Below are positions 32,979-41,496 of a stretch of DNA of 64,000 bases, one piece after another. The notes beneath the pieces are model-generated. The model was not told where the DNA came from. It did not search any database and saw nothing but the letters and a program-made list of their open reading frames with translations. Source of the DNA: UBA2030 sp049969475 (lineage in GTDB: Bacteria; Bacteroidota; Bacteroidia; Bacteroidales; TTA-H9); NCBI GenBank assembly GCA_049969475.1, contig JBMFOU010000006.1:1-64000 (forward strand), read 5' to 3'. The number at the start of each line of letters is the position of its first letter. The stretch's first letter is position 1. The position numbers and the translations under genes are program-made.

Positions 32979-35900
32979 ATGGGCAGAACATTTCAGAAAC
33001 TAAATATCGCCGGCGGCTGGTTGGTATTCATTATTACTTTGATGGTCTATTTTTCAACGCTGGAGCCCACCGTTAGTTTGTGGGATTGCGGTGAGTATAT
33101 CAGCACAGCCTTTAAACTGCAGGTAGGACATCCTCCAGGTGCTCCGCTCTTTCAAATGTTAGGACGAGTTTTTTCTCTATTCAGCCTGGGGCATGCCGAT
33201 AAAGTTGCAGTGAGCATTAATGCCATGTCGGCACTGGCCAGTGCCTTTACTGTAATGTTTTTGTTCTGGACTATTACGCTGCTGGCCCGGCGCATGTTTT
33301 TGAAATATCTGGAACTTGACACCCGTCAGCAGTCCTGGCTTATTCTTTCCATGGGTTTTGTAGGGAGCCTGGCTTATGCCTTCACCGACTCTTTTTGGTT
33401 CTCAGCTGTGGAAGGCGAGGTGTATGCCCTGTCGTCGCTCTTTACATCCATTGTATTTTGGGCTGCCTTGCGCTGGGAAGCCGATGAGGCTGACATCCAA
33501 CGAAGCCATTGGCTTTTGCTGGTTATTTTTTTAATAGGTCTCTCCATTGGAGTCCATTTGCTCAATTTGCTTACCATTCCAGCTATTGTCTTGATTTATT
33601 ACTTTCGGCGCTGGCATCCCACCATCGGCGGTACGCTGGCAGCGTTGGGGGTGGGGTTTGGCCTGATTGCACTAATTATGTACGGCATCATCCCGCTCAC
33701 GGTTCAAACCTTTGCTATTGCTGAGCTTTTGGCCGTTAACAAACTGGGCTTGCCTTTCAACTACGGGACTTTGTTTTTTGCTGTAGTACTCATAGGTTGG
33801 ATTATCGTGGGTTTGCTCTATGCTCATCAGGGGCGCAAAGCCTGGATGATTCTCTTTGGGCTACTAACAGTGGTGGTTGCAAGCTTTGTAATTATAGAGG
33901 CTGTATGGTATAGGGATTGGATAAGTGTCGGGGTTCGTACTGTAGTTTGGATACTTTTGAGTATTTGTTTATGGTTGTTGACCCGTCGGCGCCATTATCT
34001 ACAACTAGCTTTGCTATCGCTGGCTTTTTTGCTTATTGGATATAGTTCTTTTTTAATGATAGTTATACGGGCTAATGCCAATCCTCCTATCAACGAAAAT
34101 GCGCCTACCGATGCTCTGGGACTCCTGGCTTATCTAAACCGTGAACAATATGGTGATTGGCCTGTGCTCTACGGTCCGAATTATAACTCCGAAATCATTT
34201 CCTATGCCGATGGAAAGCCTGTTTATATGAAAAACAGGCTAACCGGGCGATATTTGGTGAAGGATGCACGAAAAGCATCTGTGCCGGTGTACAATCCCAC
34301 CCATTTGGGCATTTTTCCCCGTATGTGGTCACGAAATCAGTCCCATATTGAAGAATATCGGTACTGGAGCGGATTGACGGCAGCGCCGGAGAATTACCAC
34401 CCCCGTCTGGCAGATCGGTTCCGGTTCTTTATCAATTATCAATTGTCGCATATGTACTGGCGGTACTTTATGTGGAATTTTTCTGGCCGCCAAAACGACA
34501 GGCAAGGTTTGGCCGACCAGGCCGATGGAAACTGGATTACTGGCCTGCCTTTCATCGACCGGCAACTGGTGGGCGACATGGATAAACTGCCCGAGCACTT
34601 AAAAAGTAAGGCCTGCAATCGCTATTTCCTTTTGCCTCTTTTACTGGGGGTGTTAGGTCTTCTCTACCATTATCACCGAGATCCGGAGGGATGGCTGGTT
34701 GTGGCTCTGCTTTTTTTTATGACCGGAATTGCCATTGTACTTTTCCTCAATCAATATAGTCCTCAGCCCCGCGAACGTGATTACAGCTATGTGGCATCCT
34801 TTTATGCGTTTTCAATTTGGCTGGGCATGGGCGTAGGATTTGTCTTCCATCAATTGAAGAAACTCCTGCATCCCCGCCTTGCTCTTATCACTGCATTTGT
34901 ATTATCCTTGATAGTGCCGACACTTCTGTTGGCTGAAAATTACGATGACCACAATCGGTCAGGGCGCTACACTGTTCGGCAAATGGCTAAGGCCTATCTC
35001 GATAGTTGTGCCCCCAATGCCATTTTATTTACGCACGGCGACAACGATACCTTTCCCCTCTGGTATTTACAGGAAGTGGAGGGCTATCGCACTGATGTGA
35101 GGGTTTGTAATCTGAGCCTGCTTGGGCTCGATTGGTATATTTCTCAAATGAAGCGAAAAGCTTACGACTCCGACCCCTTACCCTTTGCTTTGCCTTTCAG
35201 CCAATACAGAACGGGTTTACGTGATTTTACCTATCTCCTTTCCCCCGATACGCTCGATGTTGATACCCTGAGCTTCGAAGAGATTTTTGAGGAATTATCC
35301 CTTGATCCATCTGCCTATCTCCTTCAACCTGAGGATGAATCCACGGGTGCTTTTACATCTGATGTGTTTTCTTTAGAGGTAGATAAACAGGCTGTGTTAG
35401 CTTCGGACCTGGGGAAAAATCTTAAGAAGGAGGAAATTGCTGAAAAAATGGTATTCAAGGTGCCTGGTGGATTTCTCGACAAGGCAGGGCTCATGGTTTT
35501 CGATTTATTGGTACACAACCATTGGAAGCGCCCGGTTTACTTTGGTCCCGAAGCTTCTCCTGAGGCCTATTATGGTCTCGACCGCTATTTCAGGGTAGAT
35601 GGCATGCTCTATCGTCTGGTTCCTGCCCAACCGGATACCCTACCTGGTCATTACCAGGTGCTCGATTTAGAAAGGAATTTTGATTTTGTCATGCATACCG
35701 ACGCCTTGCAGATGAACAATCCGGTCATTTTTTACTCCGATGATATGCGACGAAGTGTTTTCGTGCACCGGAGTGCTAGCGTTGCTACAACCCGTCAGTT
35801 AATCGAAGAACGGCAATATGCCAAGGGTATTCAGGTTTGTCAGAGAAGTCTTGAAAATTTCCCGGCGCCTATCTTGCCCTATGATTACTATTCAGTGCAA

Positions 35901-36188
35901 ATGGCCGGCTTGTTGCTTAAAGCGGGTGATACGGTAAGCAGTTTACGGCTTTCGCGCGATATTACCCAACAGTGTAAGCAAGCCCTGGAATATTATTTTT
36001 CCCTTCCTGTCGGTTTGGCACATCGGTACGAAAATGATATTCAAATTAATCTGGGATTGTTGAACTTCCTCTCCAAGTCTTTGGAAGATGGCTTCGTGGA
36101 TGATCGGCAGGAAGAAAATCCTGACGAGGTATTTAATTATTATCTGCAACTTTATTACGATCGCTTCTTTAAAGCAGATGACCTATGA
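32979..36188 (+). CDS. DUF2723/GT117-family membrane glycosyltransferase
   Basis: 1069 residues from the ATG at 32979. The DUF2723 block is unmistakable at the N-terminus: VYFSTLEPTVSLWDCGEYISTAFKLQVGHPPGAPLFQMLGR (the acidic residues in the first periplasmic loop are typical of GT-C enzymes), then about a dozen membrane helices to residue ~650. A large soluble region follows, containing LFTHGDNDTFPLWYLQEVEGYRTDVRV, also family-typical, and a helical C-terminus. GT-C enzymes use lipid-linked sugars on the periplasmic side; DUF2723 proteins are related to O-mannosyltransferase-type proteins. A substrate made by the Dpm1-like enzyme at 30468-31196 is plausible but unproven. First gene of a three-gene operon (ATGA overlap with the next). 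Confidence 0.9.
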   Translation: MGRTFQKLNIAGGWLVFIITLMVYFSTLEPTVSLWDCGEYISTAFKLQVGHPPGAPLFQMLGRVFSLFSLGHADKVAVSINAMSALASAFTVMFLFWTITLLARRMFLKYLELDTRQQSWLILSMGFVGSLAYAFTDSFWFSAVEGEVYALSSLFTSIVFWAALRWEADEADIQRSHWLLLVIFLIGLSIGVHLLNLLTIPAIVLIYYFRRWHPTIGGTLAALGVGFGLIALIMYGIIPLTVQTFAIAELLAVNKLGLPFNYGTLFFAVVLIGWIIVGLLYAHQGRKAWMILFGLLTVVVASFVIIEAVWYRDWISVGVRTVVWILLSICLWLLTRRRHYLQLALLSLAFLLIGYSSFLMIVIRANANPPINENAPTDALGLLAYLNREQYGDWPVLYGPNYNSEIISYADGKPVYMKNRLTGRYLVKDARKASVPVYNPTHLGIFPRMWSRNQSHIEEYRYWSGLTAAPENYHPRLADRFRFFINYQLSHMYWRYFMWNFSGRQNDRQGLADQADGNWITGLPFIDRQLVGDMDKLPEHLKSKACNRYFLLPLLLGVLGLLYHYHRDPEGWLVVALLFFMTGIAIVLFLNQYSPQPRERDYSYVASFYAFSIWLGMGVGFVFHQLKKLLHPRLALITAFVLSLIVPTLLLAENYDDHNRSGRYTVRQMAKAYLDSCAPNAILFTHGDNDTFPLWYLQEVEGYRTDVRVCNLSLLGLDWYISQMKRKAYDSDPLPFALPFSQYRTGLRDFTYLLSPDTLDVDTLSFEEIFEELSLDPSAYLLQPEDESTGAFTSDVFSLEVDKQAVLASDLGKNLKKEEIAEKMVFKVPGGFLDKAGLMVFDLLVHNHWKRPVYFGPEASPEAYYGLDRYFRVDGMLYRLVPAQPDTLPGHYQVLDLERNFDFVMHTDALQMNNPVIFYSDDMRRSVFVHRSASVATTRQLIEERQYAKGIQVCQRSLENFPAPILPYDYYSVQMAGLLLKAGDTVSSLRLSRDITQQCKQALEYYFSLPVGLAHRYENDIQINLGLLNFLSKSLEDGFVDDRQEENPDEVFNYYLQLYYDRFFKADDL

Positions 36189-36955
36189 TATGGATACCCC
36201 CCTACCTTTATAGGAGATTGCCAGGAATTAGCTCTTTTCTGGTGGGGGATAGGCTTCGCACCCGCTGGTTGCTCTCCTCAAAAAATAGAATTCATCTGAC
36301 TTTCGACGATGGACCTCATCCCGAGATCACTGAGCAGGTTTTGGATATACTTGGAAAATACAATGCAAAAGCCACTTTCTTTTTGTTGGGAAAAAATGTG
36401 GAGGCCTATCCCATGTTAGCTCAAAAAATTGTGGAGGCGGGTCATGGGCTTGGCAATCACACATACAGCCATCTCGATGGTTGGAAGAGCAATACAAATA
36501 AGTATGTAGAAGATATTAGGCATTGTCAGTTATTGTTGCCAAAAGGAAAGGAAGAGCCATCGACCTTTGGGCCCGATATTATCCATTCTTCTGGCTCTGA
36601 ATCAGATTTTTCCGGGCATAGTGGGGCAAATCTATCAGAAGTGAAAGAACGAAAAAGCATCCCATACCAACCTAGGCTTTTCAGACCCCCCTATGGGCAT
36701 TTTACTTACTATCAATATAGATGGCTTAAACGTGCGGATTATATTACCGTCCTCTGGACCCATCTGAGCCTCGATTTCCGGACTGAGCTGAGTCCTGAAA
36801 AAATTTTAAAAGGGTTGTTGAAGGGAAGTTTTAGAGCGGGTGATGTCATTGTCTTTCACGACAGCGAAAAAGCATCGCCCCGCATGTTGTATGCCCTGCC
36901 CAGGTTTATAGAAACTATGATGGGAAAAGGCTATATCTTTGAAAGCCTCGTCTGA
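36185..36955 (+). CDS. Polysaccharide deacetylase (NodB-homology) family protein
   Basis: 256 residues. NodB motifs: TFDDGP with D41/D42 (catalytic base and metal ligand), the metal histidines H92 and H96 in NHTYSH, RPPYG at about 167-171, and late VIVFHDS. Enzymes of this family remove N- or O-acetyl groups from chitin-like glycans, peptidoglycan or capsule. There is no clear signal peptide. A hydrophilic insertion of about 40 residues (120-160; rich in Ser, Gly, Glu) separates the second and third motifs, longer than the usual loop. The ATG overlaps the GT117 stop by 4 nt, so the deacetylase probably acts on the same envelope glycan pathway. Confidence 0.88.
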   Translation: MIWIPPYLYRRLPGISSFLVGDRLRTRWLLSSKNRIHLTFDDGPHPEITEQVLDILGKYNAKATFFLLGKNVEAYPMLAQKIVEAGHGLGNHTYSHLDGWKSNTNKYVEDIRHCQLLLPKGKEEPSTFGPDIIHSSGSESDFSGHSGANLSEVKERKSIPYQPRLFRPPYGHFTYYQYRWLKRADYITVLWTHLSLDFRTELSPEKILKGLLKGSFRAGDVIVFHDSEKASPRMLYALPRFIETMMGKGYIFESLV

Positions 36956-36968
36956 GAGAATTTTTATA

Positions 36969-38732
36969 ATGAAAGTGAAAAAACTTATTCATTCTTGTTT
37001 ATTATCAGTAGTTGCACTGGGTGTAATCGTGTTAACAAACCGGTGTGCCAATCCGGTTATGCCCCAGGGAGGGCCCAAAGACACTGAACCTCCCAAGCTT
37101 GTAAAAGCTACCCCACCTAACCTCAGCATGCATTTCAATGCAAAGCAAATTGCCCTTGAATTTGATGAGTTCCTGGTATTGAAAGAGATAGGCAAAAAGT
37201 TTCTTATGTCGCCTCCTCCACTCGAAAGGCCAGAGTTCAAGGTAAAACGTCGCACCCTGGAGATTACACTTAAGGATTCCTTGTATAGGAATACCACTTA
37301 TTCCCTTTATTTTGCCGATGCCATCACCGATCTTAACGAAAATAATCCCCTCCCTGATTTTCAGTATGTGTTTTCGACAGGTGCCTCCATCGATTCACTT
37401 GAAATGGCGGGTGTTTTACGCGATGCCTTTACGCTGAAACCCGTAGAGAATGCTATGGTGATGCTTTGGTACAAAGGAAACGATTCAATACCCTTGTGGC
37501 AGGCACCTATGCATCTTCCCCCGGCCTACGCCACGCGAACCCAAAAAGACGGAACTTTCAGGTTGAAATATCTGCGCGACGAAAAGTATTTACTTTTTGC
37601 TCTTAAGGATGCTAATGCCAATTATATTTTCGACCAGCCTAATGAGGAAATTGCCTTTTCAGATTCGTTGGTAAGAGCCTATCATAAAGGGTTAAAACCG
37701 GATACCATTCCTTCCCTTCAGCCCACCGACACAATCCCAACGACGACCGACTCTTTAAGTGCGGGTCCGTTACCCAAGTCTATTAAAACCACTTCGGTCA
37801 ACTATCAGCTTTTATCCTTCAAAGAGGCCGACACCGTTCAAGCTTTGTTGAGCCGTGAGGTGGCAGGCATGGGCCAGATCTTACTCAGCTTCAAGCTACG
37901 TCCTGATAGCCTGGTTACGGAAATGGTTCCTCCCTATGATACTTTGTTTCGTATGCTGAAGGAAATTAATGCCACCGGCGATAGCATACGGCTTTGGTTT
38001 CCGGCCTTCAGGCACGATACTGTTAAACTGAAGATCGGGGCCAGGGGCCTGAGGACCGATACTTTGAGCTTTGTTTTGAAAAAGGAAGTTAAGGCGCGCA
38101 AGGGGACACCGAAAGAAAAAACTCCCCATCTTGAAATAAGGCCTCCCCAAGGCCAGGTAAATGCCTTCAGGTCTCTTACACTTGTTTTTGGTCATCCAGT
38201 CAGCCAGGTTAATATGGATTCCTTATTGTTGATGACTCCTAAAGACACGCTGAAAGTGGGTTTCTCTTTCAGCGATACCCTACTCAGGCGACTGGCATTC
38301 ATTCATTTTAAACCCCAATTTGGTGAAAACTATCAGCTTATCATTCCGCCGGGAGCTTTTACCGACATTTTTGGTCTGACCAACGACAGTCTGCCAGCAC
38401 GCTTTTCTACCCGTCCTACCGATGCATACGGAAAATTCATTCTTCAGGTAAAATGTCCCGATGCAACCACCGATTTTCTTATTTGGCTAATGGATGACAA
38501 GGAAAAACTGCTGCGGCAGGATGTAGTAAGAGGTGAGGCCTCTCTCGATTATGGCCTCTTGCTGCCAGGTAAATATGTATTGAAAGCGGTGATGGATGTC
38601 AACCGAAATGGCCAATGGGATCCAGGTAATTATCGCAAGCAGCTTAAACCTGAGAAGGTGTGGTACTTCGGATCTTCCATCGAAATAAAAGCCAACTGGG
38701 ACCTAAAAGAAGAGTGGATTATAGCGAAGTGA
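36969..38732 (+). CDS. Ig-like (SbsA-type) domain lipoprotein
   Basis: 587 residues from the ATG at 36969 (an earlier in-frame start at 36939 would overlap the deacetylase by 17 nt). The N-terminus is a signal with a Cys at about residue 27 (NRCANPVMPQGGPKDTEPPKL); the C-x-NP-x4-GGPKDTxPP context is typical of a Bacteroidota lipoprotein family with a Big_5/SbsA Ig-like domain next (LVKATPPNLSMHFNAKQIALEFDEFLVL). A carboxypeptidase-regulatory-like domain (VLRDAFTLKPVENAMVMLWY ... GTFRLKYLRDEKYLLFALKDANANYIFDQP) and two more beta domains follow. It is probably displayed on the outer membrane; function unknown. Last gene of the GT117 operon. Confidence 0.8.
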   Translation: MKVKKLIHSCLLSVVALGVIVLTNRCANPVMPQGGPKDTEPPKLVKATPPNLSMHFNAKQIALEFDEFLVLKEIGKKFLMSPPPLERPEFKVKRRTLEITLKDSLYRNTTYSLYFADAITDLNENNPLPDFQYVFSTGASIDSLEMAGVLRDAFTLKPVENAMVMLWYKGNDSIPLWQAPMHLPPAYATRTQKDGTFRLKYLRDEKYLLFALKDANANYIFDQPNEEIAFSDSLVRAYHKGLKPDTIPSLQPTDTIPTTTDSLSAGPLPKSIKTTSVNYQLLSFKEADTVQALLSREVAGMGQILLSFKLRPDSLVTEMVPPYDTLFRMLKEINATGDSIRLWFPAFRHDTVKLKIGARGLRTDTLSFVLKKEVKARKGTPKEKTPHLEIRPPQGQVNAFRSLTLVFGHPVSQVNMDSLLLMTPKDTLKVGFSFSDTLLRRLAFIHFKPQFGENYQLIIPPGAFTDIFGLTNDSLPARFSTRPTDAYGKFILQVKCPDATTDFLIWLMDDKEKLLRQDVVRGEASLDYGLLLPGKYVLKAVMDVNRNGQWDPGNYRKQLKPEKVWYFGSSIEIKANWDLKEEWIIAK

Positions 38733-38735
38733 AAG

Positions 38736-38764
38736 GGAAACCGGAAAATGGAATCCCGGTTTCC
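38736..38764. terminator. Hairpin between converging genes
   Basis: A 9-bp perfect stem GGAAACCGG/CCGGTTTCC with an 11-nt loop, just after the Ig-like lipoprotein stop and 12 nt beyond the permease stop. There is no T-run on either side, so termination efficiency is uncertain. Confidence 0.5.
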
Positions 38765-38775
38765 ACAATGTTGTG

Positions 38776-40113
38776 TCATAGACTTCCGTAAATCAGCCCT
38801 GAGATTGTAGCCATGATAACCACAAGCGCTACATAAACCACCGTTTTTTGTGTTCCAAGAACTCCTCTGATAACCAGCATGTTGGGTAAAGAAAGAGAGG
38901 GACCGGCCAATAAGAGTGCCAAGGCAGGCCCCTTGCCCATGCCTGCCGCCATGAGTCCTTGTAGAATAGGAACTTCTGTTAAGGTGGCGAAATACATAAA
39001 AGCACCAACTAATGAAGAAAAGAAGTTTGCAAAGAGAGAGTTTCCGCCAACAAGGGCCGATATCCAGCTTGGAGGAATGATGCCCTCAATACTTGTTTGG
39101 TCGTGGGTGCTGCCAAGAAGAAAGCCTGCTATGACTACTCCAATACCCAGTAAAGGAAGGATTTGTTTAGCAAAGCCCCAGGTGGAAAGGGTCCATTCTT
39201 TATTATCCGGATCGTTTTTGTCGAGTAAGGTGATGATGCTGAGTGATGCAACACCTACTAACATGGGAACCAAAGGTTGGATTTTGGGATCGCTTATCAG
39301 GCCGAATGATAAGAAAATGCTAAGGATTGTGACGGCCACCCCTGCCCACACATGCCATTTGTTAAGCTTTAAGATATAGATGAGTGAATAAATAAGAATG
39401 AGCGACCAGAAGGCCGTAATTTGCCATTTATGACTCCAAATCCAAAACCAGGCCCCCATTTCCTCTCCGGCAGGTTTTCCCCAGTTGGCAAAAACCAAAA
39501 TTAATACGAGTACAAAGAAATGCAGCGAAGTTTGCCACATGGGGCGCTTCTCTGGAGGAGGAATTATATTCATTTGCTCCTCTTTTTTGACTTTTTCTTC
39601 TTTGCGATAAATGAGCGACATGATGCTGCCGATGACGATGCTAAAGGTTACTGCCCCAATGGTTCTTGCTACTCCCATTTCAAATCCTAAAATGCGGGCC
39701 GTAAGAATAATAGCTAAGATATTGATAGCTGGACCTGAATAAAGAAAAGCAATGGCAGGACCCAAGCCAGCTCCTCTTTTGTAAATGCTTGTAAAAAGAG
39801 GCAAAATGGTGCAGGAGCAAACCGCCAGAATTGTTCCCGAAACGGAGGCTACTGTATAAGCCAGCCATTTTTTGGCATTAGCCCCGAAATACTTCAGTAC
39901 CGAGCCCTGGCTGACAAATACTGAAATAACGCCTGCAATAAAGAAGGCAGGTAGCAGGCATAGAATTACATGTTCGCGGGCATACCATTTTACCAGATCA
40001 AGCGTGGCATGTACTGCATTCTGAAAACGAAGACTATCAATCGGAAGGAAAAATGCCACACCAAATATAAGTGCCATCCATCCAAGGATGCGTAATTCCT
40101 TGTTTGTTTCCAT
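38776..40113 (-). CDS. ArsP-type permease (DUF318 / predicted permease)
   Basis: 445 residues with about ten membrane helices. Two related halves each carry the family hallmark of a GxGxxxAxxLxxxGP region: GAGLGPAIAFLYSGPAINI in the first half and MGKGPALALLLAGPSLSLPNM in the second. A conserved cysteine pair near the end of the first helical block (VCSCTILP) is typical of this permease family. Relatives include ArsP, which exports trivalent organoarsenicals, and related metal/thiol permeases. It is the last gene of an operon with ArsR and a CcdA-like protein, which supports an efflux role for arsenicals or a thiol-reactive metal. The gap to the preceding gene is 21 nt. Confidence 0.83.
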   Translation of the reverse strand: METNKELRILGWMALIFGVAFFLPIDSLRFQNAVHATLDLVKWYAREHVILCLLPAFFIAGVISVFVSQGSVLKYFGANAKKWLAYTVASVSGTILAVCSCTILPLFTSIYKRGAGLGPAIAFLYSGPAINILAIILTARILGFEMGVARTIGAVTFSIVIGSIMSLIYRKEEKVKKEEQMNIIPPPEKRPMWQTSLHFFVLVLILVFANWGKPAGEEMGAWFWIWSHKWQITAFWSLILIYSLIYILKLNKWHVWAGVAVTILSIFLSFGLISDPKIQPLVPMLVGVASLSIITLLDKNDPDNKEWTLSTWGFAKQILPLLGIGVVIAGFLLGSTHDQTSIEGIIPPSWISALVGGNSLFANFFSSLVGAFMYFATLTEVPILQGLMAAGMGKGPALALLLAGPSLSLPNMLVIRGVLGTQKTVVYVALVVIMATISGLIYGSL

Positions 40114-40134
40114 AAGTTATTAATATTTAATTTG

Positions 40135-40851
40135 TTAGACGATGAGAGGGCTTATGTATAACATCCATATATAATACCCGCCCACAAGAATAAATAATAG
40201 AGCTACTACCCTTCGAAACCAGAGTTCAAAAGTTTGGAGTTTGTTATAGAGATTGCCTACACCAGATAGGGTAAATGCAATCAGGTAAGCAAAAATGATT
40301 ACTGGTAAACCTGTAGCCAGGGCAAATATGAGTGGCAGATAAAGTCCTGAGGGTGAGGCTATGGTCATTGGGATAAGCATGCCAAAGTAAATGACCCCGC
40401 TGTAGGGGCAAAAGGCCATTGCGAACACTATTCCCATGATTAAGGCCATGATGGATGACCCTTTGGTGGAAGCAGACTTGAACTTTTCGCTCAATCCGCT
40501 TATCCCTGGAAGGTTTATTTTAATCAAATCGAGCATCAACAGGCCGGCAATCACAAATAAAGGACCTATGATTTTTTCACCGTATACCTGGAAAAACCTT
40601 GCCAGATGAACCTTGCTGGCACCCAGGTACATTAGGATGGCCAGGCTAAAATAGGTAATAGCCCGGCCTAAAGTATAAACCAAACCGTTGAAGAAAACCT
40701 TACGACGATTTTCAATATTCTGGCCAAGGTAAGCAACTGCGGTAATGTTGGTAGCCAAGGGACATGGACTGATGGCGGTCATCAACCCTAGCAAAAAGGC
40801 TGTTAGCAATTGAAATTGCGAATTATCGATAAGAGTCTGTATGGCTCCCAT
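40135..40851 (-). CDS. CcdA/ArsG-like membrane protein
   Basis: 238 residues with six membrane helices. The opening FLLGLMTAISPCPLATNI and the later FCPYSGVIYFGMLIP hold the paired SPCPLA/CPYSG cysteines, the redox pair of the DsbD/CcdA family. The SPCPLATN form is the one I associate with the ArsG-type 'aminobenzylarsenical efflux' transporter. CcdA-type proteins pass electrons across the membrane; in ars operons the same fold has been linked with arsenical efflux. Together with the small thioredoxin (41168-41419) it could reduce thiols in an exported arsenical or in the permease. It lies 21 nt before the permease gene and 6 nt after ArsR. Confidence 0.8.
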   Translation of the reverse strand: MGAIQTLIDNSQFQLLTAFLLGLMTAISPCPLATNITAVAYLGQNIENRRKVFFNGLVYTLGRAITYFSLAILMYLGASKVHLARFFQVYGEKIIGPLFVIAGLLMLDLIKINLPGISGLSEKFKSASTKGSSIMALIMGIVFAMAFCPYSGVIYFGMLIPMTIASPSGLYLPLIFALATGLPVIIFAYLIAFTLSGVGNLYNKLQTFELWFRRVVALLFILVGGYYIWMLYISPLIV

Positions 40852-40857
40852 TTTATT

Positions 40858-41175
40858 TTATAAAAAGTTCTTTCCCTCAAAGAGGTCATTAAAAAGCAGG
40901 CGTGCCTTGTTCCATGTCTCACGATTGAGGCAGTATTTAATATAAGGCGCCTCAATCTCACCCTGTATCAAGCCTGCATACTTGAGTTCTTTCAGATGCT
41001 GGGATAGCGTTGATCTACTTACTCCTATTTCCTCTGCCAGGTCACCACTATAACAGCATGTATTCAATTGTGCAAGTTTCTTGATAATGTATAATCTTAC
41101 AGGATGACTCAGGGCTTTTGCCAGACGGGCAGTCTCTTTAATTTCCGCAGAAATACCTGTAGCTTGTTTATCCAT
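40858..41175 (-). CDS. ArsR-family metalloregulator
   Basis: 105 residues, a winged-helix ArsR/SmtB repressor. The DNA-recognition region is DLAEEIGVSRSTLSQHLKELKYAGLI, and an adjacent Cys pair (C40, C41 in NTCCYSG) just ahead of it is a likely As(III)- or thiophilic-metal sensing site. Repressors of this family release DNA on metal binding. It is the second gene of the operon and overlaps the thioredoxin gene by 8 nt; its probable operator is the inverted repeat at 41449-41474. Confidence 0.9.
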   Translation of the reverse strand: MDKQATGISAEIKETARLAKALSHPVRLYIIKKLAQLNTCCYSGDLAEEIGVSRSTLSQHLKELKYAGLIQGEIEAPYIKYCLNRETWNKARLLFNDLFEGKNFL

Positions 41176-41419
41176 TGAGATGTTTTTCTATTAATGTTTT
41201 AATTTCATCTTTTGATACTAATCTACCGCTCGACACCACTTTCTCGTTGATTGCCATACCGGGAGTGGCAAGTATGCCGTAATTCATGATTTTTACGATG
41301 TCCTCAACCTTTTCAATTTGGGCTTCGAAGCCATTTTCTTCCAAAACTTCACGAATGGCTCTTTCAAGAGCTTTACATTTAGGACATCCTGTGCCAAGAA
41401 CTTTAATATTGATACTCAT
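41168..41419 (-). CDS. Small thioredoxin-fold protein (TM0996/MTH895 family)
   Basis: 83 residues, complete thioredoxin-like mini-fold: strand MSINIKVLGTG, active site CPKC (C12, C15), helix ALERAIREVLEENG, strand FEAQIEKV, cis-Pro ATPGMAIN and the final helix. The TM0996/MTH895 type commonly occurs with ArsR, CcdA and permease genes. It is cytoplasmic and probably reduces a target thiol of the efflux machinery. It is the first gene of the operon, and its promoter lies in the ArsR operator. Confidence 0.9.
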   Translation of the reverse strand: MSINIKVLGTGCPKCKALERAIREVLEENGFEAQIEKVEDIVKIMNYGILATPGMAINEKVVSSGRLVSKDEIKTLIEKHLNG

Positions 41420-41448
41420 AGTTTTTAAGTTTTGTGGTTTATTGTTTC

Positions 41449-41474
41449 AGCATTTCGCAAAATTACGAAATGCT
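41449..41474 (-). promoter_or_regulatory. ArsR operator: inverted repeat enclosing the -7 promoter box
   Basis: AGCATTTCG (41449-41457) and CGAAATGCT (41466-41474) form a perfect 9-bp inverted repeat. The 8-nt spacer 41458-41465 reads TAATTTTG on the minus strand, an exact TAnnTTTG -7 element, 38 nt upstream of the thioredoxin start. A dimeric ArsR bound here would cover the -7 box and block transcription directly. Assignment to ArsR is inferred from position. Confidence 0.75.
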
Positions 41475-41496
41475 TTTATATTTTGGCACCACTTAA

